A stretch of DNA of 64,000 nt from Candidatus Sumerlaeaceae bacterium (GCA_019695055.1 JAIBAT010000141.1:1-64000), one strand, 5' to 3'. Counted from the stretch's first letter, positions 34,770 through 44,680 are shown. Numbers and translations: made by a program. Notes: generated by a model not told the origin, from the sequence alone.

Positions 34770-34807
34770 AGCCCGGTTTCCCCCAATGGGGGACCGGGCT
34801 TTTTTTG
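34770..34807 (+). terminator. Rho-independent terminator after gspG
   Basis: A long stem AGCCCGGT ... ACCGGGCT (34770-34777 with 34793-34800), with an inner CCCCC/GGGGG stem, is followed by TTTTTT. It starts 29 bases after the gspG stop. Confidence 0.9.
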
Positions 34808-34882
34808 CGCTTTTGCTTGCGCTGGGTTTCTTGGGCCCCGATGTTGCGCGGTTGAGAATTCAGAACACGACAGGATGCGAAG

Positions 34883-35674
34883 TTGAGCCCGATACACCCG
34901 ACCGCGATCGTTGATCCCGCTGCGCAGATTGACCCCAGTGTGGAGATTGGCCCCCATGTGATTATCGAGGGGCCGGTGAAGATCGGGCCGCGAACGCGGG
35001 TGATGGCGAACAGCTACCTGTGTGGGGACACCCAGATCGGGGCGGACAACCTGCTGCACATCGGGGTGGTGATCGGGGCCGAGCCGCAGCACCTGAGCTA
35101 CAAGGGCGAGCCGAGCGGCGTGCGCATCGGGGATCGCAACGTGTTTCGCGAGTATGTCACGATTCACCGCGCCTACCATGCGGGCCACTTCACAACGGTT
35201 GGGGACGGGAATTTCATCATGGCGAATTGCCACATTGGCCATGATTGCACGCTGGGCAATGATAACGTGATGGCGAACGGTTCGCTGCTGGGCGGTCATG
35301 TGATCATCGAGAACCGGGTTGTCATGTCGGGCAATGTGGGCGTGCACCAGTTCGCGCGGATCGGGCAGTTGAGCATGATCGGCGGCCTGGCAAGGATTTC
35401 CAAGGATATTCCGCCGTTCATGCTGGTGGGGGATGATTCGGCGATTTGCGGCCTGAACACCATTGGGCTTCGCCGCGGCGGTTTCGACGCGGAGACGCGG
35501 GAGAAGATTAAGCAGGCGTACAAGATTCTCTATCGTTCGAATCTCAATGTGCCGGTGGCGGTGGCGCGCATCGAGGAGGAGCTGGCGGATTGCAAGCCGG
35601 TCATGGAATTGGTGGAATTCATTCGCAAATCCCCCCGGGGCATCAGCCGCCACACCCGCCATGAGCAGGAATAG
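34883..35674 (+). CDS. lpxA: LpxA, UDP-GlcNAc O-acyltransferase
   Basis: First step of lipid A synthesis: transfers a hydroxyacyl chain from ACP to UDP-GlcNAc. The 263 residues match the family length and show a left-handed beta-helix of hexapeptide repeats (IHPTAIVDP, IGPHVIIEG, IGAEPQHLSYKG). The catalytic histidine lies in MANCHIGHDC and the acyl-ruler region follows. The C-terminal helical domain begins near RRGGFDAETREKIKQAYK. The start is TTG at 34883 with AGGA upstream; the nearby ATG at 34875 is out of frame. It overlaps the next gene by 14 bases. Confidence 0.96.
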   Translation: MSPIHPTAIVDPAAQIDPSVEIGPHVIIEGPVKIGPRTRVMANSYLCGDTQIGADNLLHIGVVIGAEPQHLSYKGEPSGVRIGDRNVFREYVTIHRAYHAGHFTTVGDGNFIMANCHIGHDCTLGNDNVMANGSLLGGHVIIENRVVMSGNVGVHQFARIGQLSMIGGLARISKDIPPFMLVGDDSAICGLNTIGLRRGGFDAETREKIKQAYKILYRSNLNVPVAVARIEEELADCKPVMELVEFIRKSPRGISRHTRHEQE

Positions 35675-38069
35675 GCGACCCAGGGACACGAGAAATCCCC
35701 CGGCGTCCGGCGCCGCGACGGAGACCTCCGGTGCGGCGCCGGTCCCGTTTGAAATACCCGCATGGTCTGCGTATCTCCTTGCGGCGCTGGCCGCGCTGGC
35801 GGTTTACATTCCCTTTCTGCCGAAAATGACGGGTCAGTATCTGGGCCACCCGCTGACGGACATGAACAGTCAGTACCGGCACTATATCGCGTTTGCGGTG
35901 CAGAGCCTGGCGCGTGGTGAGGTGCCGCTGTGGAACCCTTATGTGTTCTGCGGAACGCCGTTCCTGCCGAGCACCATGGCGACGCTTTTTTATCCTGTGA
36001 ATCTGCCATTCCTAATGCTGCTGCCGCAGCCGGTGTCGGTGAACATCTGCATCATGGTACACGCAGCGCTGCTGGGTGCGTTTACGGTGCATTACGCGCG
36101 TGGCCGCGCGCTGGGCAATGTGGCGGCGCTGTTTGCGGGGGTCTGCGCGGGGCTTTGCGCGGTGATTCCGTGCCGCGTCTTTGCGGGTCATTTCACGATT
36201 GTGACGACGGTGGTTTGGTTTCCGCTGCTGCTGTGCTTCCAGGAACGGATGTTTCGTGAGGGTTGGCGTTGGGTCGCGCCGCTGGGCATCGTTGCGGCGT
36301 TGGCTGTGCTTGGCGGGCACACGCAGTATGTGTTCTACGCGGGGTTGCTGATGGGTGCGAACCTCCTGCTGTGGATGCTCCTGGAGATTTCTGCGGGGCG
36401 CGGCAGGTGGTTCGTGGACCAGATGAAGTGGCATCTGGCCGCGGCGGCGCTGGCGGCGCTGCTGGCCGGCGTGGAACTCGTGCACCTGCTGGACGTGTTT
36501 CGCTACAGCGCCCGCGGGGGCATTCGCGACGAGGGGTGGTTGCGATTCTTCTCCATGCCTTTTGAGAACTTCGCGTCGCTGCTGGCGCCGAACTTCATTG
36601 GAGCAGGTCTGCAGTATTGGGGCCGTTGGTATGCGTGGGAAACGTGCTTCTATATTGGCGTTCCGGCGCTGGGCTTCCTGCTGCTGGCCTTGGCGCGGGA
36701 GTTGGGCCATCGGCGGACGTCGCCGCTCATGGTGCTGTTTCTGCTCAGTGTGTTTCTGTCGTGCGCAGGCCTGATTCCGGGGGTGCGCAATATTGTTGGA
36801 CTTGTTCCGGGGTGGGCCGTGTTCCGTGGGCACGCGAAGATCCTGGGGCCCGCGATGATTATCGGAGCGGTGATCGCGGCGCATGGCTTCGACGCGGCGT
36901 TGCGGGATGCCACCGGCAAGGTTGCGGCTCTCGCGGGCAAGATTCTAGGGGGTTTGACCGTTGTCGTGGTGATCTGGTTGGTGATGTCTGATACGATCGT
37001 CCATGCCTATCTGGTCGCAGCGATGCGGCGGATGGATTCCTACAGTTCCATCGATCCTATGAAGCCCGCCAATGTGGCGTTTGCGGAGCGGATCGCCAGG
37101 GCGGCGCTTTTCACGGCGGTGGGACTGTTCATCCTTTCGGCTTTGCTCTGCTTTTGCCGGAAACCGTTCGGCGCAAAGTGGTGGAGCGTCGGAATGCTTG
37201 TGCTTCTGGCGAGCGATCTTGGCTACTTTGCCTTCCTGTGGGCGAATGTGTCGTTCCCGGCGCAGTTCCATCGCACGCCGCCCTCGGTGGCGGATTTTTT
37301 CCGGAGTACGGAGGGCAAGGGGCGCGTGGAGATGCCGGCCATGGACATGATGTGCGAGGCCATGACCATTCCTGCGGATTCGGCGTCGGGACATGAGATC
37401 AACATCACCAAGTATTACGATACCTTCATTTGCGCGCTGAGGGGCGTCAATCGCGGCGCGCCCTCGCTAAAGGTGGATATTCCGCAGGATCGTCCGTGGC
37501 TGGACGCCGCGAACCTGAAGTACGTTTACCTGGGCGATCCAGCGCCGGCGGAGGTCAGGGCTGCGTGGCCTGGTGTGAAGCCGGCGGCGCAGGTGAAGGA
37601 TGGGACGATTTTCGAGCGACCCAGCGCCATGCCGCGCGCGTGGGTTGTGGGCAAGGCGACCTGGGTTCCCGACAACGAGGACGCGATTCTCGACGCGATG
37701 ATCGGCGGCGTGGATATTCGCAAGAGCGTGCTGCTGGCCGGCTCGGAAGTCCAGCAGCAGGAGTCCTCCACAGCCGAGGCGGTGGCGGCGGAGGTCGCCT
37801 ACAAGGGTGCGGGCCGGGCCGAGATCACCGCGCCTGCGGACGGGTGGCTGGTGCTGGCGGACGGTTTCAGCCCGGCATGGAAGGCCACGGTGAATGGCCG
37901 TCCGGCCAAGGTTTGGCGGGCCAACGGGGCTTTTCGGGCGGTTGAGGTGGCAAAGGGAGACCCGGTGGTGTTTGTGCTTTCCAGCGCGGCTTTCTGGATT
38001 GGCGCGGGGCTGTCGGGGGCGGGTTTGCTGCTGTCGGGGTTGCTATTTGTGCGCCGGAAAGCGGCCTGA
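35661..38069 (+). CDS. YfhO-like multi-pass membrane protein
   Basis: The 802-residue protein has about 11-12 membrane helices in its first 560 residues, then a large extracytoplasmic region, then a final helix near the C-terminus with a basic RRKAA tail. The N-terminal pattern (GQYLGHPLTDMNSQYRHYIA, GEVPLWNPYVFCGTPFL) is typical of YfhO-type membrane proteins related to GT-C glycosyltransferases; PADGWLVLADGFSPAWKATVNG is typical of the C-terminal YfhO part. The start at 35661 overlaps the end of lpxA, so it is likely coupled to it. The sugar donor and acceptor are unknown. Confidence 0.8.
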   Translation: MSRNRRPRDTRNPPASGAATETSGAAPVPFEIPAWSAYLLAALAALAVYIPFLPKMTGQYLGHPLTDMNSQYRHYIAFAVQSLARGEVPLWNPYVFCGTPFLPSTMATLFYPVNLPFLMLLPQPVSVNICIMVHAALLGAFTVHYARGRALGNVAALFAGVCAGLCAVIPCRVFAGHFTIVTTVVWFPLLLCFQERMFREGWRWVAPLGIVAALAVLGGHTQYVFYAGLLMGANLLLWMLLEISAGRGRWFVDQMKWHLAAAALAALLAGVELVHLLDVFRYSARGGIRDEGWLRFFSMPFENFASLLAPNFIGAGLQYWGRWYAWETCFYIGVPALGFLLLALARELGHRRTSPLMVLFLLSVFLSCAGLIPGVRNIVGLVPGWAVFRGHAKILGPAMIIGAVIAAHGFDAALRDATGKVAALAGKILGGLTVVVVIWLVMSDTIVHAYLVAAMRRMDSYSSIDPMKPANVAFAERIARAALFTAVGLFILSALLCFCRKPFGAKWWSVGMLVLLASDLGYFAFLWANVSFPAQFHRTPPSVADFFRSTEGKGRVEMPAMDMMCEAMTIPADSASGHEINITKYYDTFICALRGVNRGAPSLKVDIPQDRPWLDAANLKYVYLGDPAPAEVRAAWPGVKPAAQVKDGTIFERPSAMPRAWVVGKATWVPDNEDAILDAMIGGVDIRKSVLLAGSEVQQQESSTAEAVAAEVAYKGAGRAEITAPADGWLVLADGFSPAWKATVNGRPAKVWRANGAFRAVEVAKGDPVVFVLSSAAFWIGAGLSGAGLLLSGLLFVRRKAA

Positions 38070-38228
38070 GGGTGCCTTTTTGGGGGACGCAGGGCTGTCG
38101 GATTTGCTTGCGCCGGGGCTTTTGAACAAACGAATGAGATGGTCGCTGGGCTATAGTTGGGCCTTTGCGGCGCGGGGTTGGGGTAATCGGCCCGCGTAAA
38201 TTATGATGTTTGGACGGTTCGCGTATCC

Positions 38229-39095
38229 ATGGCAAAGATGACAAAGCAGGAACTTCAGCACGACGATCTCGAGGACATCGGCGAGGCCATTGCCGGCTGG
38301 TACCGGAAGAATTCCACGTGGGTGACCAGCGTGCTGTTTGTGGCCCTGGCGGCGTTTATCGGGTGGAAGGTGTACGATAAGCTGCACCATGACAAGCTGG
38401 CTGTGGTGAGCGCCGAGTATGGGAAGATGCTGGAGAACTTCAACCGTGCTGTGATCGAGAAGGATCCGGCCAAGCGCAAGGAACTGTTTGCGACGGCGGC
38501 CACGGACGCGCAGCGAATCGCGAAGGATTATGCCAACCTGCCACTGGGGACCGAGGCCTACCTGATGGAGGGGAATGCGTATTATACGCAGGCGCTGACG
38601 AGCGAATCCCGCGGTGAGGATACGCAGCAGCTCTACAAGAAGGCCATTGAAGCCTTTGACAGATACACCGTCCTGGTCAAGACGCCGGAGGAAAAGGCCG
38701 TGGGCCAGCTTGCCATTGCGAACGCGAACGAGAGCCTGGGATTCATCACATCGAAGGACCTGACCGTGGCCAAGAACGCGCTGGATAACTATACGGCTGT
38801 CATTAAGGCGGTGCCGGGAACGGCGATCGCCGCCGAGGCCCAGCTGGGCAAGGCACGACTGCTGCAGGCGCAGGTGGGCAAGGAAGCCGAGGCGCTGGCC
38901 GAACTGGGCAAGGTGGCCGCCGAGCGCAAGGTGCCCGAGGTGAAGGATGACGCGGCCCTCAAGAGCGTGCGCGATGACAAGGGCCTGGAAGTGGATGTGG
39001 CGGAAGCGAAGGATATCAAAACGTTCGCCGATTTCAGCTATGCCTACCAGGCCAGGAAGGCCGCGGAAAGTATCAAGAGCGCGGTTCCCCAGTAG
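38229..39095 (+). CDS. YfgM-like single-pass membrane protein with TPR-like repeats
   Basis: The 288 residues begin with a cytoplasmic segment (HDDLEDIGEAIAGWYRKN), one membrane helix (VTSVLFVALAAFIGWKVYDKL) and an extracytoplasmic helical part with TPR-like units (LYKKAIEAFDRY, AAEAQLGKARLLQAQVGKE). The layout resembles YfgM, a SecYEG-associated protein that helps periplasmic chaperones, but repeat similarity is weak. It is a single gene followed by a convergent membrane gene. Confidence 0.6.
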   Translation: MAKMTKQELQHDDLEDIGEAIAGWYRKNSTWVTSVLFVALAAFIGWKVYDKLHHDKLAVVSAEYGKMLENFNRAVIEKDPAKRKELFATAATDAQRIAKDYANLPLGTEAYLMEGNAYYTQALTSESRGEDTQQLYKKAIEAFDRYTVLVKTPEEKAVGQLAIANANESLGFITSKDLTVAKNALDNYTAVIKAVPGTAIAAEAQLGKARLLQAQVGKEAEALAELGKVAAERKVPEVKDDAALKSVRDDKGLEVDVAEAKDIKTFADFSYAYQARKAAESIKSAVPQ

Positions 39096-39133
39096 CATTT
39101 CGCGCGGTGCCTTCCGCGCCGGAATAGCGGGGG

Positions 39134-41122
39134 TTAGTGCGGACGTAGGGAGGGGGCGTTCAGTCGGTGGAGCTTGGTCTCCATTTCCCTGTCATCGGGG
39201 GCGGTTTTCAGGTATTCGTTAAGCAGGCGGACCGCGGCTTCCCGATGGCCTGACTCGACGGCTGCGTCGGCGTAGTTCCTGAGCGAGTCCTTTCCAAAAT
39301 CGGGGTTTCTCCGGGCTGCGGATTCGTACGCCTTGTAGGCGTCCTCATGGCGGCCCAGCAGGTAATAGGCCGTGGCAAGGTTGGCCTCCGCCGCGACGTT
39401 TGTGGGGGCGAGCTGCAGGGCTCGCTCGAAACAGGGAATGCTGTCGGTTGTCTTTCCGTCCGCGGCGAGGGCAAATCCAAGGGTATTGTGGGCTGTGCTG
39501 AAATCGGGTTCGAGTTCAATCCATTTCCTGGCAGCCTGTTGGGCTTCGGCAAGGCGTGAGGTTCGTCGCAGGGATGTTGTAAGCAGGGGATAGGTCTCGC
39601 GATTGTCGGGTGCGACACGCAGGGATTGCTGAAACGCTTCGATGGCGGCCTGGTCGCGGCTGGCATTTCGCAGGGAGAATCCTGTCCGGTTGAGAGTTTC
39701 GGAAATCAGGTATCGGTGCGCCGGCAGAGTCAGGGGCAGGGCCAGTGCCCAGAGCATCAGGGCTATTGGGATGATCGAGGTACTACTGGCGGTGTGGGCC
39801 GGGCGGCGGAAGTTGTTGTGGGTCTGGGTTCCGACGAGGGCACCTGCGAGAGTCCAGAAAAGCAGGGAGGAAGCCGGATTGTTCAGCGGGAAATCGATCA
39901 GGCAGTAAAGGCAGGTGGCGAACACCGCGGAAATTGCGCCGAGATGTGCCATGTTGCCCGACCGAATGGATCGCCAAGCCGCGAGGCCGACGCATGCCAG
40001 CGCGGCGAGAAGCAGAATCAAACCGGGCAGGCCCAGCTCGGCGGCGATGTCGAGGTAGTCATTGTGGGCGCGGTTGACGCGTTCGGAGGCAAAAGCGCCG
40101 GTCTGCTGCTGCAGCAGTGATTCGCTCGCATAGGCCATGATCCCGACATCGTAGTTTCCGATGCCTGTTCCCAGCATCGGACGGTCGGCGATCATGCGGG
40201 CGGTGTCCCGCCAGATTAACTCGCGATAGCGGGCTGTCGAAGTTTCACCCTGTGGTGGGGATTGAAGGAAACGTTGGGCGGTGCCGGACACAAACGACCC
40301 CGCGATGACGGCTGCAATTGCCAATCCTGAGATCAGCAAGGGACGAAGCCGGACGGGGCGTTTGGCGAGCGGGAAGGCAATTCCAAGAACGGAGAGTCCG
40401 ATAAGCAGCGTCAACACTCCACCGCGGCTTTGTGTCAGCAGAAGAAACGCGCTGCCTGTCACGGCGCCAATGAGCAGTAACCACCGGATTTGCCCGGCGG
40501 ACGAAAGGGCCGCGCCGACAATCAGGAGCAATGCGGGAACCAGAAAATGCGCGGCGAAGTTTCCGTTCCCGAATGTGGAAGCCGGGAAATTGGGGATTAG
40601 TTCAAAGGTAGTTGAGGGGCTCCTGTGAAAAAGGTTAAGCGGCTCGATTCCAGCTCTTTGCAGAAATGCATAGATGGCACATATGGTCGTAACGAGGGAT
40701 ACCCAAACGGCTGCACGCCGAAAATCAAAACCACGCTGCGAGGAAGTCATCAGGGCCAGAAATGCGACTGCTGTGTTGCCGGCAACCATGAGCCAACCCT
40801 TGTGAGCCTCAAACTTGTTAGTGGCCCAAATGGTGGAGACACCGGCCCAAAACAGCAATAGTGCCAGGAGCATCGCAAAGGTGAGGGCGTTCCTGGATAG
40901 GTGCCCGTCCATGGCTCGGCGCGCGAGGAGCAACGCGACGGGAGGAAGCATTGTGGCCTGGACCGCAGCCCAGCCGAGTTTGGGATCGGACCAGGCGAAC
41001 AAGTACTGTAGGGAGAAGCCCAGTACCGTAACGCTGATGGCCGTCATTAGGGCAAGTTCCACGAATTTGGCGGTGATTTCCGCGGACGGACTCGGACGGT
41101 TTTTGTTGGGGCGGCGGCTCAT
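39134..41122 (-). CDS. O-antigen ligase/polymerase-like membrane protein with C-terminal TPRs
   Basis: The 662-residue protein has about 11-12 membrane helices (residues about 25-470) and three to four TPR units (about 485-640). The large loop contains the Wzy_C signature RYRELIWRDTARMIADRP, GTGIGNYDVGIM and the conserved RAHNDYLDIAAELGLPG with its key His. Proteins of this group polymerise O-antigen or join it to lipid A or proteins. GGA eight bases before the ATG at 41122 supports the start. Confidence 0.85.
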   Translation of the reverse strand: MSRRPNKNRPSPSAEITAKFVELALMTAISVTVLGFSLQYLFAWSDPKLGWAAVQATMLPPVALLLARRAMDGHLSRNALTFAMLLALLLFWAGVSTIWATNKFEAHKGWLMVAGNTAVAFLALMTSSQRGFDFRRAAVWVSLVTTICAIYAFLQRAGIEPLNLFHRSPSTTFELIPNFPASTFGNGNFAAHFLVPALLLIVGAALSSAGQIRWLLLIGAVTGSAFLLLTQSRGGVLTLLIGLSVLGIAFPLAKRPVRLRPLLISGLAIAAVIAGSFVSGTAQRFLQSPPQGETSTARYRELIWRDTARMIADRPMLGTGIGNYDVGIMAYASESLLQQQTGAFASERVNRAHNDYLDIAAELGLPGLILLLAALACVGLAAWRSIRSGNMAHLGAISAVFATCLYCLIDFPLNNPASSLLFWTLAGALVGTQTHNNFRRPAHTASSTSIIPIALMLWALALPLTLPAHRYLISETLNRTGFSLRNASRDQAAIEAFQQSLRVAPDNRETYPLLTTSLRRTSRLAEAQQAARKWIELEPDFSTAHNTLGFALAADGKTTDSIPCFERALQLAPTNVAAEANLATAYYLLGRHEDAYKAYESAARRNPDFGKDSLRNYADAAVESGHREAAVRLLNEYLKTAPDDREMETKLHRLNAPSLRPH

Positions 41123-41305
41123 GGTGTTTTCCATTGCAGTTTGGGTTCCGCGAAGTGCAATCATCAACGTTTTCGTGCCGAATTCAGGCCTGCGATTCGC
41201 GGGCAAATCCAGCGCGAATTCGCACGGCCAACGGGAGTAAGGTTTAGAGAACCCCGGTTTCGAAAGGTTTCATCACCGAGGCGGGGAATCACAGCGGAGG
41301 AAGCA

Positions 41306-41539
41306 ATGGCAGACAAGACGCAGAAGTACGATGACAACGCCCCTGGCGCATATTACGTGGACAACACATGCATTGACTGCGACGCCTGCCGCCAGATTGC
41401 GCCGGACAACTTCCAGCGCAATGAGGAGGGCGGCTATTCCTATCTTTTCAAGCAGCCGGAGAATGATCAGGAAACCCAGCTTTGCAAGGAAGCCATGGAG
41501 GGGTGCCCGGTCGAGGCCATTGGCAGCGACGGGGAATAG
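41306..41539 (+). CDS. Ferredoxin, single [4Fe-4S] cluster
   Basis: The 77-residue electron carrier has cysteines spaced CIDCDAC with a distal CP (GCPVEAIG). The fourth cysteine of the usual CxxCxxCxxxCP box is alanine (RQIAP), so only one cluster, held by three close cysteines and the distal one, is possible, as in short single-cluster ferredoxins. GGAGGA six bases upstream supports the ATG at 41306. A terminator follows. Confidence 0.88.
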   Translation: MADKTQKYDDNAPGAYYVDNTCIDCDACRQIAPDNFQRNEEGGYSYLFKQPENDQETQLCKEAMEGCPVEAIGSDGE

Positions 41540-41581
41540 CGTCCCAGCTTTCACTTTCTAAAATGACGGATTTTGACAGTA

Positions 41582-41606
41582 CGCCCCCTCGAGGAGGGGG
41601 CGTTTT
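41582..41606 (+). terminator. Rho-independent terminator after ferredoxin
   Basis: A 9-bp stem CGCCCCCTC/GAGGGGGCG with a GAG loop is followed by TTTTCATT, 42 bases after the ferredoxin stop. Confidence 0.8.
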
Positions 41607-41664
41607 CATTTGTCGGGCCTGCGAGTTGCGTAGGGTTTTGGCAAACAGCATTTAAGGAGCCGCA

Positions 41665-42426
41665 GTGACCGGAAAACTGGCATATGAAATGACAATGGGG
41701 CTTTTTGCGGGGCTTATTGCCCTGGCCGGAGGGGCCACGGAAGCCAAGTCGGCGGCTGGGGCCCCTGAATTGCTTGCCCCGCCGGTGGAAGGGCCGCTGG
41801 TGGCGGCCAAGCCCGACGAGGGAATGGACCGCGTGCAGGTCATCATGGCCCGAAAGATCTCCGGGCTGAACTCCGTGACGTGTGATATCGAGATGTCGCG
41901 AAAGCGCAAGAACCGATACAAGCGGAAGGTGTACACGGGCCCGGTGGAAATCGTGCGCCAGCAGGGGGCCCGGCTTGCCCAGACGCGAAACGGAAAAACG
42001 GACGAGTACGTGGTCAACAACGATACCATCTGGTCCATTGACCACAATGAGAAGGAAGCCCAGTTCATCCCGGCAAGCGTGCCCATTGTGGGCGCGTATT
42101 TAAAGGAGGCCATGGAATTCAATATTTTTGCTGCCATGGATCAGGACACTTTGAAACTGCGTGGTTCGCAGACCCTGGACAAGGAACCGTGCTGGGTCAT
42201 TGATGGGAAATCTCCCAAGAAACTCTCCACGGTGGGCGTGCCGGTGAGCAAGATGCGGGTCTGGATCTCGCAGAACGACGGGCTGCCGCGCAAGGTGAAC
42301 GTGCTGGATGAGGATGACCTCATCGTCACCATACGGAATGTGAAACTGAACCCGGTAATCCCGGCGTCCCGCTTCAACTATTCGCCGCCGAAGAACTACA
42401 AGACGAAAAACATCTTCGGCTTTTAG
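41665..42426 (+). CDS. LolA-like outer-membrane lipoprotein-sorting protein
   Basis: The 253-residue protein has an N-terminal signal peptide (a hydrophobic core MTMGLFAGLIALAGG, Ala-rich region after it) and a LolA-like beta domain: ISGLNSVTCDIEMSRK, YTGPVEIVRQQGARLAQ, NNDTIWSIDHNEKEA, CWVIDGKSP and KMRVWISQNDGLPRKV. LolA carries lipoproteins across the periplasm; LolA-like proteins may instead bind other lipids. The start is GTG at 41665 with AAGGAG six bases before it. It is convergent with the GEVED gene. Confidence 0.8.
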   Translation: MTGKLAYEMTMGLFAGLIALAGGATEAKSAAGAPELLAPPVEGPLVAAKPDEGMDRVQVIMARKISGLNSVTCDIEMSRKRKNRYKRKVYTGPVEIVRQQGARLAQTRNGKTDEYVVNNDTIWSIDHNEKEAQFIPASVPIVGAYLKEAMEFNIFAAMDQDTLKLRGSQTLDKEPCWVIDGKSPKKLSTVGVPVSKMRVWISQNDGLPRKVNVLDEDDLIVTIRNVKLNPVIPASRFNYSPPKNYKTKNIFGF

Positions 42427-42443
42427 TGGCGCTGCGGGGCGTG

Positions 42444-44207
42444 CTAATCCACGTTCCACCTGCTGACAGTAACCGGCACCGGACCGACGGGACCACTTAT
42501 GCCGAATATGGACAGACCCCTCAGACCGAGTACGACCCGTTCCGTTGAACCGCCTCCGAACAATCCGGTCTGGGCCTGCTGCTGGCTGAGTGTGCCGGAA
42601 CCGCCATCCATCTGCCGTTCGTCCCACAAATCGAACAGGGGTGTCTCGTGGGCATAGTCCTGCAGCGGGAATTTGAAAATCCGTGCAGTATTGGGATCGG
42701 TGATTCCCGCCGCGTTATATCGAAGTGGCGTCGAGGTCAGTCCCATGCCGATCAATTCTGTTTGGATGGTACCACCGCTTGGTTCAGTGGTTTCCTCATC
42801 GTCGCGCGCTACAAGCCAGTAGGATTTCACAATGGAGGATGTGGTGTGGATTCCCGGTGGGTAATCGTTCACCTCGGCAACAAAGAGAGTGCCTGAGGTA
42901 TCCTGCCGGCCAAATGAAACCCTGACCTGAGGCGCAGTCGTGAAGCCGGCAACTGCCGGTATCTGGATTGGCGTATTTTGCGGATACTGAACTCCGGGTC
43001 CGTTGTCATCGGGGCCATATTCGAGAAGTCCAAAGTTGCAGTTAACCTCGGGATGGATGATCAGGACGCCGCAAGTTTTTCGTGCCGCATAGACCTTTGT
43101 GGTTCCGCAATACCCGGCCACCCTGAACTTCACATCGAAAGACTGTATAGCCCCAATGTTATGAACTGTTCCCGCAGCAATGGGAACGACAACGTTATAT
43201 GTGCCTGCACCGTTGAAGACGAGTGGGAGGGCGGGGGGCGTTACCTGCCCGACCTCCGGGCCGTTGTAGACACCAAGGCCAAACATGGGGCCGATGCCGC
43301 CGGCCGTTATGGCGGTAACTTCCGCGGAGCACCCGGTTGTCCCCCTTACTGTAATCTCCAAGGTGACGGCGCCCGCGTTGCCATGGAGTAACACCAAGGT
43401 CTTGGGTTTGCATTTCAGTTTGAAAGTGCAGTTACAACCTCCCGGCGGCGGGATTGGCGGCGGAACAGGGACCCAGGGCGCGGAGGCGTCGAATAGTTTG
43501 TAGTCTTCGGTTTCTCCCTCGGCAAAGGTTCCGCTGCCGTCCCAGCCTCCCGCGGTGCCGGTTTCAGGGATTGCGGTATCGCTGAGGGTGAACCGGGCCC
43601 ACATATCCCCGCTGATACCTGTCCCTGTCAGGACGACGTCGTCAAAGGTTACGTCAAGGATCTCGCAGGTGTTGGTTGTCTGGATTTCCACTGGCAGATT
43701 AACGACAACCCATTCATTTCCACTGGCCGTGTTTCGCCACTCCTGATCGCGATTCTTGTCCACCAGGACGTTCAGGTATCGGGTCTTGGTGGTGGGGCCA
43801 TGGTCACAAACCTGAATGCGGGCCGTTACTCGAGACGCAAATGGGGTGAACGCGGGAAATGGAACTCCGACCGGGAGGAAATCCATTCCGATCAGTCCGT
43901 CGTCGAACGCGTCGTGGTCGGGGGTTCCCGTGAGATTGGCGATACCGTCGGGGTCGGATGGGTCCTCAGCACCGGCCTCTGTGCTGGAACTGGGCCCAAG
44001 TGTGGCAGGCGCAGGAACAGTATGGTGTGCGCCGAGACCTCCGGAGCGACTGTTTGTTGTCGCGTATTTGGTTGGAAACTTGTGGGACCCATCGTCCGGT
44101 GCGTCGCCGTAATCACCTGTGGGATCCACTGCGCCCGCACTCAACGGACAGATAGTCATCGCGCATACCGCGATCATTCTTAGATAGAAGTGTCTCCCGT
44201 AATGCAT
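42444..44207 (-). CDS. Secreted GEVED-domain protein
   Basis: The 587-residue protein has a signal peptide (MIAVCAMTICPLSAGAVD) and an N-terminal GEVED-type region (DYGDAPDDGSHKFPT, EDPSDPDGIANL, DAFDDGLIG, GTFAEGETEDYKLFD). A proline-rich linker (VPPPIPPPGGC) leads to a part with several cysteine pairs, then to a mixed beta region. GEVED proteins are often outer-membrane or extracellular. GGGAGATGG upstream supports the ATG at 44207. The end (SRWNVD) lacks a visible sorting motif. Confidence 0.75.
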   Translation of the reverse strand: MHYGRHFYLRMIAVCAMTICPLSAGAVDPTGDYGDAPDDGSHKFPTKYATTNSRSGGLGAHHTVPAPATLGPSSSTEAGAEDPSDPDGIANLTGTPDHDAFDDGLIGMDFLPVGVPFPAFTPFASRVTARIQVCDHGPTTKTRYLNVLVDKNRDQEWRNTASGNEWVVVNLPVEIQTTNTCEILDVTFDDVVLTGTGISGDMWARFTLSDTAIPETGTAGGWDGSGTFAEGETEDYKLFDASAPWVPVPPPIPPPGGCNCTFKLKCKPKTLVLLHGNAGAVTLEITVRGTTGCSAEVTAITAGGIGPMFGLGVYNGPEVGQVTPPALPLVFNGAGTYNVVVPIAAGTVHNIGAIQSFDVKFRVAGYCGTTKVYAARKTCGVLIIHPEVNCNFGLLEYGPDDNGPGVQYPQNTPIQIPAVAGFTTAPQVRVSFGRQDTSGTLFVAEVNDYPPGIHTTSSIVKSYWLVARDDEETTEPSGGTIQTELIGMGLTSTPLRYNAAGITDPNTARIFKFPLQDYAHETPLFDLWDERQMDGGSGTLSQQQAQTGLFGGGSTERVVLGLRGLSIFGISGPVGPVPVTVSRWNVD

Positions 44208-44582
44208 TTGTCCATCTCCCTGTCAGGCCAGGTTTCTTGCGATGGTGTCATCGGGGGAAACTGTTTACGAAATAGTTGGCCTCAAATGGCATCAAGGAGC
44301 AGACCGCTGGCCGTGAATTAATAGCCCGAATCCAATAAGGCGGGTATTATGCAAACTGACCGTCCGCGCGTCAATGGTTACTTAATATTTTACATTAATT
44401 ATCTTGCAAATGATAGGCGTGTGTTGTTATCATTTCAAAGGCGCGCATCATCCTGTTATGGAACAGGATGGGCGATGGTTTTGGCGGACAAATCCTGTAT
44501 TGCCAATGGTTGAGCCGGCATCTTGAATAATTCAAGCTGACGCGAAGTAAACCAAGTCCGGCTCCAAAACGGGGCCCAACGT
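44208..44582. other. 375-base non-coding region between GEVED gene and tRNA-Arg
   Basis: It holds the promoter regions of the GEVED gene and the tRNA. A perfect 9-bp palindrome CATCCTGTT-ATGG-AACAGGATG lies at 44449-44470, with no T-run on either side. An AT-rich patch lies at about 44385-44410. I find no gene. Confidence 0.6.
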
Positions 44583-44659
44583 GTACCCATAGCTCAATTG
44601 GATAGAGCGTCAGACTACGAATCTGAAGGTTGGGGGTTCGATTCCCTCTGGGTACACCA
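44583..44659 (+). tRNA. tRNA-Arg (anticodon ACG)
   Basis: A 77-base tRNA with acceptor GTACCCA/TGGGTAC, D-arm GCTCAATTGGATAGAGC, anticodon loop CTACGAA with ACG at 44617-44619, T-arm GGGGGTTCGATTCCCTC, discriminator A and encoded CCA. The first anticodon A should become inosine, reading CGN codons. A T-run follows directly after the CCA. Confidence 0.97.
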
Positions 44660-44680
44660 TTTTTTTGTCCAAGCGGCGGC

